64,000 bases of DNA from Methylomonas methanica MC09 (GTDB taxonomy: Bacteria; Pseudomonadota; Gammaproteobacteria; Methylococcales; Methylomonadaceae): positions 2,294,001 through 2,358,000 of the forward strand of contig NC_015572.1 in the NCBI RefSeq assembly GCF_000214665.1. Direction: 5' to 3'. The notes beneath the pieces are model-generated. The model worked only from the letters and a program-made list of their open reading frames with translations. It was not told where the DNA came from and made no database searches. Every line of letters starts with the position of its first letter. Positions within the stretch are counted from its first letter, which is position 1. Positions 11,209 through 20,200 of the stretch are shown here, in pieces. Made by a program: the position numbers and the translations under genes.

Positions 11209-11839
11209 ACTAAGTACATCTATCTTATTGAAATTAAATAGTAAATTTGATCAGCGGCAGTTTATGTGTTGAAAAGGATGTGGCGCGAGTATAGTTGAGA
11301 TATTGTGATTTACCAGTATCGGTTCGCTAGCAGTTATTCGGCAGCGTGGCCATTAACTTTAGCTTTTGAGTTTGGTTTCCGCTATTGCAGACCTAGAACG
11401 GATTGCTGGGGATATTCGCTTCCGCATCGGCTGCGGAGAAGTTTGTGCATGTTAAAGCCAAATTTGTCCATTAAGTTGACGGTTCCGGGCGTTTGCGAAT
11501 ATACCGAACGCCGTAGAGTCCATTCGCTTGCAGAACAATAGTTCAAACCGTCATGCCCCTTGTTGTTTACCACGCGGGCCGACTATAGTAAGGTCTTGCA
11601 ACCCGAGCAGACCTCGTTCTAGCTAATGAGCCGTTTCGGTTGTAGAAAGCTGGCATACGACCCTTGCGTAATATGGTGTAACATTGATCAAGCTAAACTT
11701 TTCGAACTCGGCTTAATAACAACGGTACGGCAGGTATAGGGGGTTCGTTTTCGGTTGTCCACGCATCGTAAAATTGTATAGTTGTAAGGCAACGCCGGTT
11801 ATTGATTTTAAACAAAAAACAATTGCGAGAAATTTAACA
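11209..11839. other. Gene-poor interval
   Basis: About 630 bases lie between the receptor operon and a small exported protein. Short open frames exist on both strands (for example near 11305-11541 and 11382-11573), but none has a convincing start signal or protein-like composition. The first 100 bases upstream of 11208 must hold the promoter of the minus-strand operon; no clear -35/-10 pair was identified. Confidence 0.5.
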
Positions 11840-12151
11840 ATGATTTCTATGAAGAAGATTGCTGTTCTGGCGGTGCCTTGTTTATTTGCAAGCCCGATAT
11901 GGGCTGGGCAAGTGGAGTATTGCAAAGTCGTGAGAAGTTTTGACGAGAAGAATTTAAATGCACCGCCGGAAATCAGCTACGAGGATTGTTCGGGCGTAGC
12001 GTTTTTAAACTATGGAAAATATTTTGTTGAAGCAGCCTGCTGGCCGGGTGCGATTGATCTTCTCCAAGGCAAGTGCGAGCCTCATGAAGCCGGCGGCGAG
12101 GACGATAAATCCGATTCCGGTGCGGATTTTGAATTCGGGACGGCAGAGTAA
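11840..12151 (+). CDS. Small exported hypothetical protein
   Basis: I chose the ATG at 11840, preceded by GAGA about 9 bases upstream, over the upstream TTG at 11774, because it gives a clean signal peptide (MISMKKIAVLAVPCLFASPIWA). The mature protein is about 80 residues, acidic, and has several cysteines (YCKVV, YEDCSGV, AACWPG, GKCEPHE) that could form disulfides. It ends with an Asp/Gly/Ser-rich tail. I do not recognise the family. It stands alone, convergent with the MocR-type regulator downstream. Confidence 0.6.
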   Translation: MISMKKIAVLAVPCLFASPIWAGQVEYCKVVRSFDEKNLNAPPEISYEDCSGVAFLNYGKYFVEAACWPGAIDLLQGKCEPHEAGGEDDKSDSGADFEFGTAE

Positions 12152-12190
12152 GTTGTAGGCGCGGGCATGGTCGCCTGTCTACGCGGTCTC

Positions 12191-12206
12191 ACGCAGGCTT
12201 CTGCGT
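12191..12206. terminator. Small hairpin between convergent genes
   Basis: ACGCAG-gctt-CTGCGT forms a perfect 6-bp stem with a tetraloop between two convergent genes. There is no T-tract on either side, so a role as terminator is weakly supported. Confidence 0.25.
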
Positions 12207-12255
12207 TGGCCTGTCGCCGCAACATATAGCCTAGTAAACTAAGCGTGGCGGAACT

Positions 12256-13680
12256 TCAAGCATTTATATTCATGGCATGAACCAGCTGCCCCAGAGTTAC
12301 CAAGGCCTTGTTCAATCGTTCGTCCCAATCCACCGCGCAATTCAGGCGGATGAAATGTTGGTATTTTTGCGTTGCGGAAAAAATCGGTCCCGGTGCAATG
12401 CTGATTCCCAGCGTCAAGGCCTCTTGAGTGAGGGCAATGGCGTCGACAGTGCCGGGTAGCTCCACCCACAACAGGAAGCCGCCTTCCGGCTGAGTAATCC
12501 GGGTTCCGGTGGGAAAATACACGCCAAGCGCTGCCGTCATTCGCTCCACGGCCTGTCGATATTGCTGGCGGGCTTGGCGCAGATACCGGTCGTAACCGCC
12601 GTGCTCCAGTACTTCGGCCACAGTCAATTGCGCCAGCGTCGGGGTTGCAAGATTGGTAACGTATTTTAGATATTCGATTTTTTCCTGGAACGCGCCGGGT
12701 ACCAGCCAGCCTACCCGCAAGCCGGGGCACAGGGATTTGGAAAACGACGAGCAATACAGCACCCGGCCCTCTTTGTCCCAACTTTTCAGCGTTGAAGGTC
12801 TTTGTGGGCCGAAGCCCAAGTCGCCGTAAATATCGTCCTCAATCAGCATGATTCGGTAGCGCTTGGCCAGTTCGATCAAGGCCTGCTTACGCGCGTCGGA
12901 CATGCAATAGCCGAGCGGATTGCTGTAATTGGGCACTGCGATACACGCTTTGATCGGCCATTGTTCGCAGGCCAGTTGCAGCGCGTCCAGCGCAATCCCT
13001 TCGCGCGGATGGGTCGGAATTTCGATGGCCCGCAAGGATAGCGACTCGATGACTTGCAACAGGCCATAGAAAGTCGGCGATTCGATGGCAACGATATCGC
13101 CCGGCGCGGTAATCGCCCGCAGCGCTAGCGTCAGGGCTTCCTGGCAGCCGTTGCTGATCAGAATGTCGTTGGGATCGACCGGGCAACCTTGCTCCGACAT
13201 GCGCTTGGCTATTTGCCGTCTCAGCTCGGGCGCGCCCGGCGGAAATTCGTAACTGGCGATGCGCTGCCGGTAACGTCGGGCGGTGATGGCCGACAGTTGC
13301 GCCAGTTTTTGCGTAGGCAGGAAGGAAGGCGCCGGTACCGCCGCGCCCAGCTGAATGAACCGCGGATTGTTGGCCGCTGTCACCAGCCGCAACACCAACT
13401 CCTGGCCGGTCACTTGGGTCGGCTCCCGCGAAGGCGAGGAAATGGCCGGTTCCTGTAAAGCGGAGCGTAAACGAGGCCGCACATAATAACCGGAGCGTTG
13501 CCGGGCCTCGATCTGACCTTGGTCCTCCAGCAGACGTAAGGCCGATACCGCGGTAGCCGTGCTGACTTGGTGTTGACGGCTGAGCAGCCGCACGCTGGGC
13601 AAGCGTTCGCCGGGACGATAAACACCCTGTGTGATGGCTGTCAACAAGTGTTCGGCAACGGTTTCGTAACGTAGCGGCAT
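12256..13680 (-). CDS. MocR/PdxR-type regulator (GntR HTH + class I aminotransferase domain)
   Basis: The protein has 474 residues. Residues 1-70 form a GntR winged helix (GVYRPGERLPSVRLLSRQHQVS, then a conserved Arg-rich wing), followed by a linker and a fold-type I aminotransferase domain from about 110 on. The PLP-lysine motif SSFSKSLCPGLRVGW is intact near residue 312, and the Asp that holds the pyridine ring (IEDDIYGDL) is visible. MocR proteins use PLP or a PLP-amino acid adduct as a signal rather than for catalysis. The gene is divergent from a PhzF-like enzyme and a class IV aminotransferase, its probable targets; three TGTATCG-type repeats lie between them. Confidence 0.93.
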   Translation of the reverse strand: MPLRYETVAEHLLTAITQGVYRPGERLPSVRLLSRQHQVSTATAVSALRLLEDQGQIEARQRSGYYVRPRLRSALQEPAISSPSREPTQVTGQELVLRLVTAANNPRFIQLGAAVPAPSFLPTQKLAQLSAITARRYRQRIASYEFPPGAPELRRQIAKRMSEQGCPVDPNDILISNGCQEALTLALRAITAPGDIVAIESPTFYGLLQVIESLSLRAIEIPTHPREGIALDALQLACEQWPIKACIAVPNYSNPLGYCMSDARKQALIELAKRYRIMLIEDDIYGDLGFGPQRPSTLKSWDKEGRVLYCSSFSKSLCPGLRVGWLVPGAFQEKIEYLKYVTNLATPTLAQLTVAEVLEHGGYDRYLRQARQQYRQAVERMTAALGVYFPTGTRITQPEGGFLLWVELPGTVDAIALTQEALTLGISIAPGPIFSATQKYQHFIRLNCAVDWDERLNKALVTLGQLVHAMNINA

Positions 13681-13712
13681 GGGTATTCCAATACAGTTGG
13701 CTCAATTTGCGA

Positions 13713-13777
13713 CCGATACAACGGAGTGTTGCTGTTAATTGTATCGATATAAATTAACTATTCTGCATCTGTATCGG
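13713..13777. promoter_or_regulatory. Three TGTATCG(G/A) repeats: candidate MocR operators
   Basis: The divergent intergenic region holds TGTATCGG (minus strand, 13713-13720), TGTATCGA (plus, 13740-13747) and TGTATCGG (plus, 13770-13777). MocR regulators typically bind repeats of this size between themselves and their target gene, so these are good operator candidates for the neighbouring regulator. The spacing between the two direct copies is 30 bases, close to three helical turns. Confidence 0.6.
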
Positions 13778-13826
13778 TTTGGGCATCTTAGACTAAAGTA
13801 ACGCCTCCCATCAACGACTAAAGACT

Positions 13827-14621
13827 ATGAAAACTTCACTATTTATTATCGATGCGTTTACCGATCGTGCATTCAGTGGCAACCCGGCAGCCGTTTGCCT
13901 GATGGACTCGAATAAGGATGATGCATGGATGCAGAGCGTTGCGGCGGAAATGAATCTGTCCGAAACGGCTTTTTTGTATCCGTTGGACGCGGATTTGTGG
14001 TCGTTGCGCTGGTTTACTCCGAGCGTGGAAGTCAATTTGTGCGGGCACGCCACCTTGGCTGCCGCGCACCTGTTGCGGCATGAATTGGCATTGGCCAAGG
14101 GCCCGATGAAATTTTTCACTCGTAGCGGCATTTTGACCGCGACTGCTGTAGATGCGGCGATCTGTCTCGATTTTCCAGGCTTTATCGCGGAGCCGGTCGA
14201 ACTGTCGGCCGATTTCGATGCGGCAATAGGCGCGCAAACTACGGCCGCGTTGCGCGCCGGAGATGACTTGATTCTGGTGTTGCCGGATGCGCACACCGTG
14301 GCGAGCCTCAATCCCGATTTGAGCCTTGTCCGCGGCCTGACGGAACGGGGCGTCGCCGTTACGGCGGCCGCTCCAGCCGATTCGCGGTGGGATTTTGTGT
14401 CCCGGTTTTTTGCGCCGGTGGTAGGCATAGCGGAAGATCCGGTGACCGGTTCCGCGCATTGCAGCCTCGGTCCTTATTGGGGAAAGATGCTGGGGAAAAC
14501 GCAACTGACTGCCTATCAGGCTTCGGCCAGAGGCGGCGAAATCGGTATGGAATTGATGGGTGACAGAGTGCGGTTGTTGGGGCAGGCCAAGACCGTGCTC
14601 AAGGGCGAACTTTATGCATAA
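13827..14621 (+). CDS. PhzF family epimerase/isomerase-like protein
   Basis: The protein has 264 residues, the usual PhzF length. The N-terminal half contains IIDAFTDRAFSGNPAAVC, the catalytic-Glu motif NLSETAF (E46) and WFTPSVEVNLCGHATLAAAH. The second half contains FFAPVVGIAEDPVTGSAHC, which repeats the diaminopimelate-epimerase-like fold. PhzF relatives catalyse proton shifts on small molecules; the true substrate here is unknown, as there are no other phenazine genes nearby. It is first in a short plus-strand unit with a class IV aminotransferase and is divergent from a MocR regulator, which hints at amino-acid-derived substrates. Confidence 0.92.
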   Translation: MKTSLFIIDAFTDRAFSGNPAAVCLMDSNKDDAWMQSVAAEMNLSETAFLYPLDADLWSLRWFTPSVEVNLCGHATLAAAHLLRHELALAKGPMKFFTRSGILTATAVDAAICLDFPGFIAEPVELSADFDAAIGAQTTAALRAGDDLILVLPDAHTVASLNPDLSLVRGLTERGVAVTAAAPADSRWDFVSRFFAPVVGIAEDPVTGSAHCSLGPYWGKMLGKTQLTAYQASARGGEIGMELMGDRVRLLGQAKTVLKGELYA

Positions 14622-14698
14622 TCCTTCGATTGCAAGTCTAAGTCCGGTAGTTGTCGGACGGGCTTATTTGTCGGGCTCGGCCGGACGTAAACATCAAT

Positions 14699-14715
14699 AA
14701 AAACAGCCTGTTTTT
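14699..14715. repeat. A/T-flanked short inverted repeat
   Basis: AAAAACAG-c-CTGTTTTT lies between the PhzF-like gene and the aminotransferase gene, just before the ribosome binding site of the latter (AGGGG at about 14723). It could act as a weak attenuator, but the loop is very tight. Confidence 0.3.
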
Positions 14716-14735
14716 ACCAACTAGGGGAAAACAAC

Positions 14736-15608
14736 ATGAACGAAAACGCTTTGTGCTGGTTGAACGGCACGCTATTACCGCTGTCGGCGGCCAGCATACC
14801 GGTGAACGACCACGGCTTGCTGTATGGCGACGGGGTGTTCGAAGGCATACGCATATATGGTCGGCGGGCGTTTCGCCTGCAACGTCATCTGGACAGGCTG
14901 GTTTTATCGGCGCGGGCGATTGCACTGAATATTCCGTATGGTTGTGATGACTTGACCGCCGCTATTCAACAACTGATCGACGCTTTCGACGCGGAATCCG
15001 GCTATATCCGCGTGATGGTGACACGCGGGCCGGGCTCGCTGGGCTTGAACCCCAAGGGCTGCGAGCAGCCTAATATGATTATCATTGCCGACCAACTGAG
15101 CATGGTCGATCAAACCAGCCGGGAGCAGGGCGCGAGACTGATTATCTCTTCGGTGCGCCGGTTGCCGGCCGACGGCCTGGATCCCAGAATCAAAAGCCTG
15201 AATTACCTGAATCATATTTTGGCCAAAATAGAAGCCAATCATGCCGGCGTCGACGAAGCCGTGTTATTGAATGCGCAAGGCCGCGTAGCCGAAGGTACTG
15301 CGGATAATATCTTTATCGTGCGGGACGCCTGCCTGCTGACGCCGCCCTGTACGGAAGGCGCGCTGGAAGGTATCACCCGCGAGCTGATCCTGGATTTGGC
15401 GGAAGCCGCCGGCATCGAGGTGCGGGTGCAGCCGCTAGGCGTTTACGATTTGTATGCCGCAGATGAATGCTTTCTGACAGGCACCGGAGCGGAGCTGATT
15501 CCAGTGGCCAGCATAGACCAACGGCGCATCGGCCAGTGTCCGGGACCGATTTTCCGGAAACTCCAACAGGATTTTGCTGCTGTAGTGGCAGCAGAATGCC
15601 AACGATGA
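14736..15608 (+). CDS. Class IV aminotransferase (branched-chain/D-amino-acid type)
   Basis: The protein has 290 residues with fold-type IV PLP motifs. The N-terminal part has VNDHGLLYGDGVFEGIR, the PLP-lysine is K153 in DPRIKSLNYLNHILAK, and the C-terminal part carries EGTADNIFIV and TGTGAELIPV. These place it with IlvE-like branched-chain aminotransferases; a D-amino-acid transaminase or aminodeoxychorismate lyase-like role is possible. It lies 114 bases after the PhzF-like gene with its own AGGGG ribosome binding site, and both are probably controlled by the divergent MocR protein. Confidence 0.9.
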   Translation: MNENALCWLNGTLLPLSAASIPVNDHGLLYGDGVFEGIRIYGRRAFRLQRHLDRLVLSARAIALNIPYGCDDLTAAIQQLIDAFDAESGYIRVMVTRGPGSLGLNPKGCEQPNMIIIADQLSMVDQTSREQGARLIISSVRRLPADGLDPRIKSLNYLNHILAKIEANHAGVDEAVLLNAQGRVAEGTADNIFIVRDACLLTPPCTEGALEGITRELILDLAEAAGIEVRVQPLGVYDLYAADECFLTGTGAELIPVASIDQRRIGQCPGPIFRKLQQDFAAVVAAECQR

Positions 15609-15770
15609 TGCAAGCGGATTTTCGGGTGGATTATGTGTTTAGCCGCTAATCAGCAATGGGTAAACTCGGCCTCAATGGGATGCGCTGCGACAAAGATGCC
15701 AGCAGGTATTTCTTGCATACGCTTGCGTTTTTGCCGGCAGGTTGGATCGTAATATTAAACGGAGAGGGAA

Positions 15771-16067
15771 ATGAAAACTCAGTATATTCTGGAGCTTTGC
15801 GACACATCCGGCCAACATAAACCGATCGCGCGGTTTGAGTCTGATCTGCCGTTCATGCCGGTTGCAGTGGGCGAACGCTTCGATGACACCGGCTGGGATA
15901 GACTGGGCGGTGTCGGAAAAATTGCATCGCCTGTATTACCAAAACAGTATACGGTTCATTCCATCAAGCATTTGGTTTGCGTTGAGTCCGGTGTCTTGGT
16001 GCTCCGCTATTGTTTGAATTTGGAGCCGTTCCATGGCCCAAGTTCACCCGTGTGGGGAAACGAATGA
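15771..16067 (+). CDS. Small hypothetical protein
   Basis: The protein has 98 residues and is soluble, with no signal peptide or membrane helix. The start is well supported by GGAGAGGGAA directly before the ATG. I do not recognise the family. The first 30 residues look like a beta-strand pair (MKTQYILELCDTSG then KPIARFESD), and a His/Val/Cys-rich strand follows. It sits between the class IV aminotransferase and a cupin gene on the same strand. Confidence 0.65.
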   Translation: MKTQYILELCDTSGQHKPIARFESDLPFMPVAVGERFDDTGWDRLGGVGKIASPVLPKQYTVHSIKHLVCVESGVLVLRYCLNLEPFHGPSSPVWGNE

Positions 16068-16173
16068 AACTATTGGATTTGGGTAGAGTGCGGGCGCATA
16101 TTTTGTAATTTAAGTTCTTGCCTTGTTTCCTGCCAACCGCGCGTAAACGCGCTCCTTAAGACCGGATCCGACC

Positions 16174-16650
16174 ATGATTAAACGCTCTACGCCTATCGCC
16201 ATGACTGCCGAGCACGTGCTGCCGCGCGTAAAAAAATCGCTGTATCCGCAGCCCATTGCCGAGCGACACGAGGCGCAGCTTAATGGCCGGGAAAAACGTC
16301 CCTTGGCCGAAGCCTTTGGCCTGCAAAATTTCGGTGTCAATCTAACGCAGCTGGCGCCGGGAGCCATATCGGCTTTGCGCCATGCGCACAGCAGGCAGGA
16401 CGAATTTATCTACATTTTGCGAGGCTGTCCGACCCTGTACACCAATGCCGGACCCACGCCCTTGACGCCCGGCATGTGTGCCGGCTTTAAAGCCGGCATC
16501 GACGACGCTCATAGGTTGGTTAACGAGACGACAGAGATAGTGGAGTATCTGGAAGTCGGCGACCAGGTTGTTTACCCGGACGACGATCTGCAAGCCTCGT
16601 TCGTCGCTGGCTGCTGGCGGTTTTTTCGCAAAGACGGCAGGCCGTATTGA
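16174..16650 (+). CDS. Cupin domain protein
   Basis: The protein has 158 residues. The core shows a cupin beta-barrel: motif 1 around SALRHAHSRQDEFIYILRG (His, His and Glu as metal ligands) and motif 2 around PGMCAGFKAGIDDAHRLVNET with a His, followed by YLEVGDQ. It resembles the stand-alone cupins found beside transferases and oxidoreductases. The substrate cannot be told. It is an isolated plus-strand gene with a weak Shine-Dalgarno. Confidence 0.85.
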   Translation: MIKRSTPIAMTAEHVLPRVKKSLYPQPIAERHEAQLNGREKRPLAEAFGLQNFGVNLTQLAPGAISALRHAHSRQDEFIYILRGCPTLYTNAGPTPLTPGMCAGFKAGIDDAHRLVNETTEIVEYLEVGDQVVYPDDDLQASFVAGCWRFFRKDGRPY

Positions 16651-16851
16651 GCCGCTACCGGAACACGGCGTAAACTTCTGACTGCAGATCAGGTATTGTG
16701 TAATCGCCTCGGCGTCGGTTAGCATAGCGACATGCTGTTTTGTCAGCTACCTGCTCGCGGAAAGGGCTGCGCCCAACAAAGCAATAGACTCAAATCCAAC
16801 GGTTTTCTTACGCCTGTCAGCGAGCAAAGGCAGATTCTCGAGGAGATCGTT

Positions 16852-18198
16852 ATGATTCAATCGCTACCCGAATTGCGTCGGCAATTTCAGGCAGACAAAC
16901 AATGCGTCCACGAATTGGCGGCCGATGATCCTCGTCGGGTTCCCCGGCTTTCGTTCGAACAGCAGAAGAAACAGGCAAAGGCGTTGCTATCGCAATGGCG
17001 GGATCCGAATCCAAGCCAAGGCCTGGCCGCTAATCATGCCGGACACGACCCACTGGTAGCGGACCGTGTTCAGCTGGCGGATGCGCAACGGGTGATCGCG
17101 CGGAAAGCGGGCTTCGCGTCTTGGGCGAAGCTTAAACACCATATCGAAACCGCCGACCTGGCCAGACAGGCGTTAAATTCGGGACTGCCATCGGCTCCGG
17201 ATGCCGGCCGATCCGTACTTCATGTCCGTTGCGGCCATGATGTGATGCACAAACTGGCGGTAGCGGGCTTTCAGGGCGATTTTCTGGCATTCCCGGATCC
17301 TTATGTCCAGGGCCCTGTGCCGGCGTTGGACGATCAGCAGCGCTTCATTCGGATCAGAGCCGATTTTATCTCGGCGAACGGTTGGCGAACGCCGGAGCAG
17401 GCCTACAACGAACTGGTCGACAACTATCAAGCATTGGAAAAAGGCCGGAATTACGAAAGTATCGCATTCTGGTTCGAGCACGACGCCTATGACGTGCTGA
17501 TCTTGCTCAAATTGCTGCATTTCTTTAGCGAGTACGGCAAACGCGCGGCCGACATGCGGTTTATTTGTAAAAATCATTATCCTGGGGTTGAGCGCTTCGT
17601 TGGCATCGGACAACTTCCGGCGGATGCCATGCGGGTTCTCTGGACGCAGTTCAAGCCATTGACGGACGAACAGTTCGAATTCGGCAAGCTCGGTTGGGAG
17701 GCTTATACGGATAACACCCCGGAAGCGCTGCTCAATTTTCTCGCGCGGGACGCGCCGCCGCTGCCGGAGATTATCCCGGCTCTAAAACGCCACTTGCAGG
17801 AGTTACCCTGGCTGCACGACGGCCTGACGTTAAGCGAACGCATCACGCTCACTATATTGGCAAAGCATGGCTCTATGAACGCCGCCCGCCTGTTTTACCA
17901 TTGGTATAACACCGTCTATGAGCCGCTGCCATTTCTGGGAGATAGCGGCTATTGGTTGGTTTTGGATGCGCTGGCCCATGCCGAGACGCCAGCCATTACC
18001 TTGGAAACAATGTCCGATAAAGCGGTCGATTGGCAGGTGGCGCTGACAACGTTCGGTCAACGCTTATTAGCGGGAGAAGCGCGTTGGACGGCGGAAAACG
18101 AGTACGACCGTTGGTTCGGCGGCGTACATAACCGGACAGCAACGGGTATCTGGTATTGGGATAACGCGACCGGACAGGTTGTGCGGCAAGCGTATTGA
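16852..18198 (+). CDS. DUF1835 domain protein
   Basis: I chose the ATG at 16852 because AGGAG lies 6 bases upstream; the open frame extends to 16732 but without such a signal. The protein has 448 residues. The first 85 form a helical region ending in LADAQRVIARKAGFASWAKLKHHIE, a segment often found before other domains in proteobacterial proteins. The DUF1835 part begins at LHVRCGHDVMHKLAVAGF and includes FPDPYVQGPVP and WFEHDAYDVLILLKLLHFF. The family is thought to be nucleotide- or RNA-related, but no activity is established. No operon partner is evident. Confidence 0.8.
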   Translation: MIQSLPELRRQFQADKQCVHELAADDPRRVPRLSFEQQKKQAKALLSQWRDPNPSQGLAANHAGHDPLVADRVQLADAQRVIARKAGFASWAKLKHHIETADLARQALNSGLPSAPDAGRSVLHVRCGHDVMHKLAVAGFQGDFLAFPDPYVQGPVPALDDQQRFIRIRADFISANGWRTPEQAYNELVDNYQALEKGRNYESIAFWFEHDAYDVLILLKLLHFFSEYGKRAADMRFICKNHYPGVERFVGIGQLPADAMRVLWTQFKPLTDEQFEFGKLGWEAYTDNTPEALLNFLARDAPPLPEIIPALKRHLQELPWLHDGLTLSERITLTILAKHGSMNAARLFYHWYNTVYEPLPFLGDSGYWLVLDALAHAETPAITLETMSDKAVDWQVALTTFGQRLLAGEARWTAENEYDRWFGGVHNRTATGIWYWDNATGQVVRQAY

Positions 18199-18288
18199 AC
18201 GTAAACAACCGGCTCGATCAATGCGTTTCAGTAGCTGCGGAATTGGTTACGTATAAGGCGGCCAAGTGTCAGCGAACCGATGATTGCC

Positions 18289-18726
18289 CTAATTGACATT
18301 GTATTGGCGCTCAAGAGAATCCGTTAAATTGTAACCGTTATCGTTGAATAGATCGCCGCTAAAAAACAAGCGCATGTCTATAATCCAAGCAATCCTTTTT
18401 TGCTTGTTGTTTTCTAAAATTATAGTGGCGAGCTTTTGATTATTATCAACTATCTGCTTAACCATTGTTTTTGGGTTATTAGGGTCTTCTTTTAAGGCGC
18501 CGGAAACTATTTGTTGAGCATGTTCCATTGTCAAAACAGGCCGCGTATTAGGTATCGCGGTATTTTTGTCGTTCATGGTGGACTGGGCTTTAAAGTGACC
18601 GATGTCATATGCCAGCTTAAAAACCAGACTGATTAGAATTGCGATTCCCCAAATAGAGAGGCCAATTTTTAATCGTTTTCTGACTCGAGGATTTGATAGT
18701 TTTTTAAAAAAAACGCGAAATTTCAT
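18289..18726 (-). CDS. Single-pass membrane hypothetical protein
   Basis: The protein has 145 residues. A basic N-terminus is followed by one membrane helix at about 22-43 and a soluble, probably periplasmic, domain. The segment FFSGDLFNDNGYNLT recalls the N-terminal dimerisation domain of DsbC-type thiol isomerases (pattern Phe-x-Gly-x-Leu/Val-Tyr/Phe-Asn), but no thioredoxin domain or CXXC follows, so this is only a faint resemblance. The gene is more A/T-rich than its neighbours and has no good Shine-Dalgarno. It may belong to an acquired segment. Confidence 0.55.
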   Translation of the reverse strand: MKFRVFFKKLSNPRVRKRLKIGLSIWGIAILISLVFKLAYDIGHFKAQSTMNDKNTAIPNTRPVLTMEHAQQIVSGALKEDPNNPKTMVKQIVDNNQKLATIILENNKQKRIAWIIDMRLFFSGDLFNDNGYNLTDSLERQYNVN

Positions 18727-18741
18727 GCTAAGGAAGGTTTT

Positions 18742-18867
18742 ATGGCCTATTGTCTTGGTTCAAATTTGAAATGGGGTTTTACCTGCGCTCTTCGTATCAG
18801 AAAAGCTGATTTTGCAGTGGTTGCGATTAGAGGTTCGGCAATACTCGACTGGGGGGATAAGGCTTAA
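18742..18867 (+). CDS. Possible 41-residue small protein
   Basis: An ATG at 18742 is preceded by a strong ribosome binding site (AGGAAGG at 18731-18737) and opens a 41-codon frame ending TAA. The start lies only 15 bases from that of the divergent membrane protein. The peptide has a mixed composition (MAYCLGSNLKWGFTCAL then a basic stretch, ending LDWGDKA). I do not recognise it, and it may be the leftover of a longer gene. Confidence 0.3.
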   Translation: MAYCLGSNLKWGFTCALRIRKADFAVVAIRGSAILDWGDKA

Positions 18868-18988
18868 ATTGTATGAGGATATAGTGAGGTACTAAATTTG
18901 CGTTTCAATACATGGCGAAATTACCGATGCAGACGCGCTCAAGCCTGACGAAAGCTCCGATAGCATGGGCGTGAGCCGCGATTGTTTT

Positions 18989-19183
18989 CTAGGCAAATTG
19001 ATTATAATTATTAATCCCTGAATCGGTATTCTCCGGTCTGAGCCACTCTTTAAAGTCGTGGGGTAACTCTAGCAGCGGGGCGATTATGCAATACCTTACC
19101 AAGCCGTCGATTGTAACATACATGCCGCCGGTGATTGCGTTGGAAGGCGGGTTTTGCTTAATTCGGGTGTGCGAGGCGTCCAT
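18989..19183 (-). CDS. Small hypothetical protein
   Basis: The frame encodes 64 residues. The start is supported by AAGGA about 6 bases before the ATG. Composition is protein-like, with a hydrophobic middle (YVTIDGLVRYCIIAPLLELP) and a polar C-terminus. I do not recognise the family. It stands alone in a gene-poor stretch (18.2-21.1 kb) that also contains coding debris, so it may be a remnant. Confidence 0.45.
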   Translation of the reverse strand: MDASHTRIKQNPPSNAITGGMYVTIDGLVRYCIIAPLLELPHDFKEWLRPENTDSGINNYNQFA

Positions 19184-19474
19184 ACGTATCCTTATCTATT
19201 AACATGAGGATTAGTTTGTATCGGGTTGCTTAACTATTACTTAAGCAAAACGAAAGCGGCCTAGCGTAAAGCGCTTCGCTATTTCGGGCTATGCAAGCCT
19301 GGAGATGGCCGCTATGGCACGGCGCGGACATATGCCGCTAAGGTAGCGGAAGCAACACATCGGTCACTGGTTCCGGACGGTCCTGAGTTCGCGCATAGGC
19401 GGGTAAGCGGTGTGTCATGCGGACGTCGCGACTGCTTTTTGAGTACCGCCGTCGATTGGCCGGTGCGTTTCTTG

Positions 19475-20155
19475 TTAGCGGCAACTCATCCGGGCGATGA
19501 AATCCTGCAGGCTTTGGCCTTCGTCGTCGGTAAAGGTAAGTTCTTCCGCGTGCAAACTTTGGATCCGGTCCAGTCTGAAATTACGAAAATCGCCGCGCAG
19601 TTCGCACCAGCCGGCCAAGGTCCAGATGCTGCCCCAAAAATATAAACCCAGCGGTCGAATCAGCCGCTGGCTGGTTTCGCCGTCGGCGCGGCAATACTGT
19701 ATCCGTAACTGGCGCTTTTGGTCGATCGCCTTGCGGCACACGTCCAGATTGACGTCAATATCTTCGCGAGGGCCGAAACGCAATGCGAACAATTTGCTGC
19801 CGTCTATCTTATGTTGTAATTCGGCCGGGATCACCGCGGTAATCTTGTCCAGCGCCGATTGCGCGAAATGGCCCAATTCGCTACCTGCCCAGGTTTTAGC
19901 CAGCCGGGCGGCCACCACCAATGCCTGGATCTCGTCGGCGTTGAACATGATGGGCGGAATGTCCAGGCCATGCCGCAGCCGGTAACCGACGCCCGCTTCG
20001 CCTTCCACCGGCACGCCGGACAGGCTGAGGTCTTGAATGTCCCGGTAAATGGTACGTTCCGATACTTCCAGCCGCTCGGCCAGGGCCTTGGCGGTCACCA
20101 GACGCTTGTTGCGCAGGATTTGTACAATTTGAAACAGTCTGTCGGCTCTTCGCAT
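19475..20155 (-). CDS. YafY-like transcriptional regulator (HTH_11 + WYL)
   Basis: The protein has about 226 residues from the chosen start MRRADRLFQIVQILRN, which is where related proteins begin; the frame is open to an ATG at 20188, 12 bases after the upstream gene. Residues 5-60 form the HTH_11 winged helix (LAERLEVSERTIYRDIQDLS), and the C-terminal half is a WYL sensor domain (RPLGLYFWGSIWTLAGWCELR, FRLDRI). WYL domains bind ligands or nucleic acid and control transcription. It lies directly downstream of a VOC-family gene in the same direction, a pairing often seen for this regulator class. Confidence 0.85.
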   Translation of the reverse strand: MRRADRLFQIVQILRNKRLVTAKALAERLEVSERTIYRDIQDLSLSGVPVEGEAGVGYRLRHGLDIPPIMFNADEIQALVVAARLAKTWAGSELGHFAQSALDKITAVIPAELQHKIDGSKLFALRFGPREDIDVNLDVCRKAIDQKRQLRIQYCRADGETSQRLIRPLGLYFWGSIWTLAGWCELRGDFRNFRLDRIQSLHAEELTFTDDEGQSLQDFIARMSCR

Positions 20156-20200
20156 AGTGGAAAGGGCGGCCTTCATTCGGCCGCCCATGATTACTTGAGG

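Noticed and set aside
11305..11573. Two short opposing frames in the 11.2-11.8 kb gap
   Set aside because: No ribosome binding site, no recognisable similarity and mixed composition; kept only as an unexplained interval.
12239..13705. Long minus-strand frames overlapping the MocR gene in other phases
   Set aside because: They have Arg/Gly/Ala/Ser-rich, irregular composition typical of out-of-frame readings of a GC-rich gene; the 474-residue MocR frame accounts for the whole stretch.
13839..14504. Minus-strand frame opposite the PhzF gene
   Set aside because: The PhzF motifs on the plus strand explain the stretch; the minus-strand product has no recognisable features.
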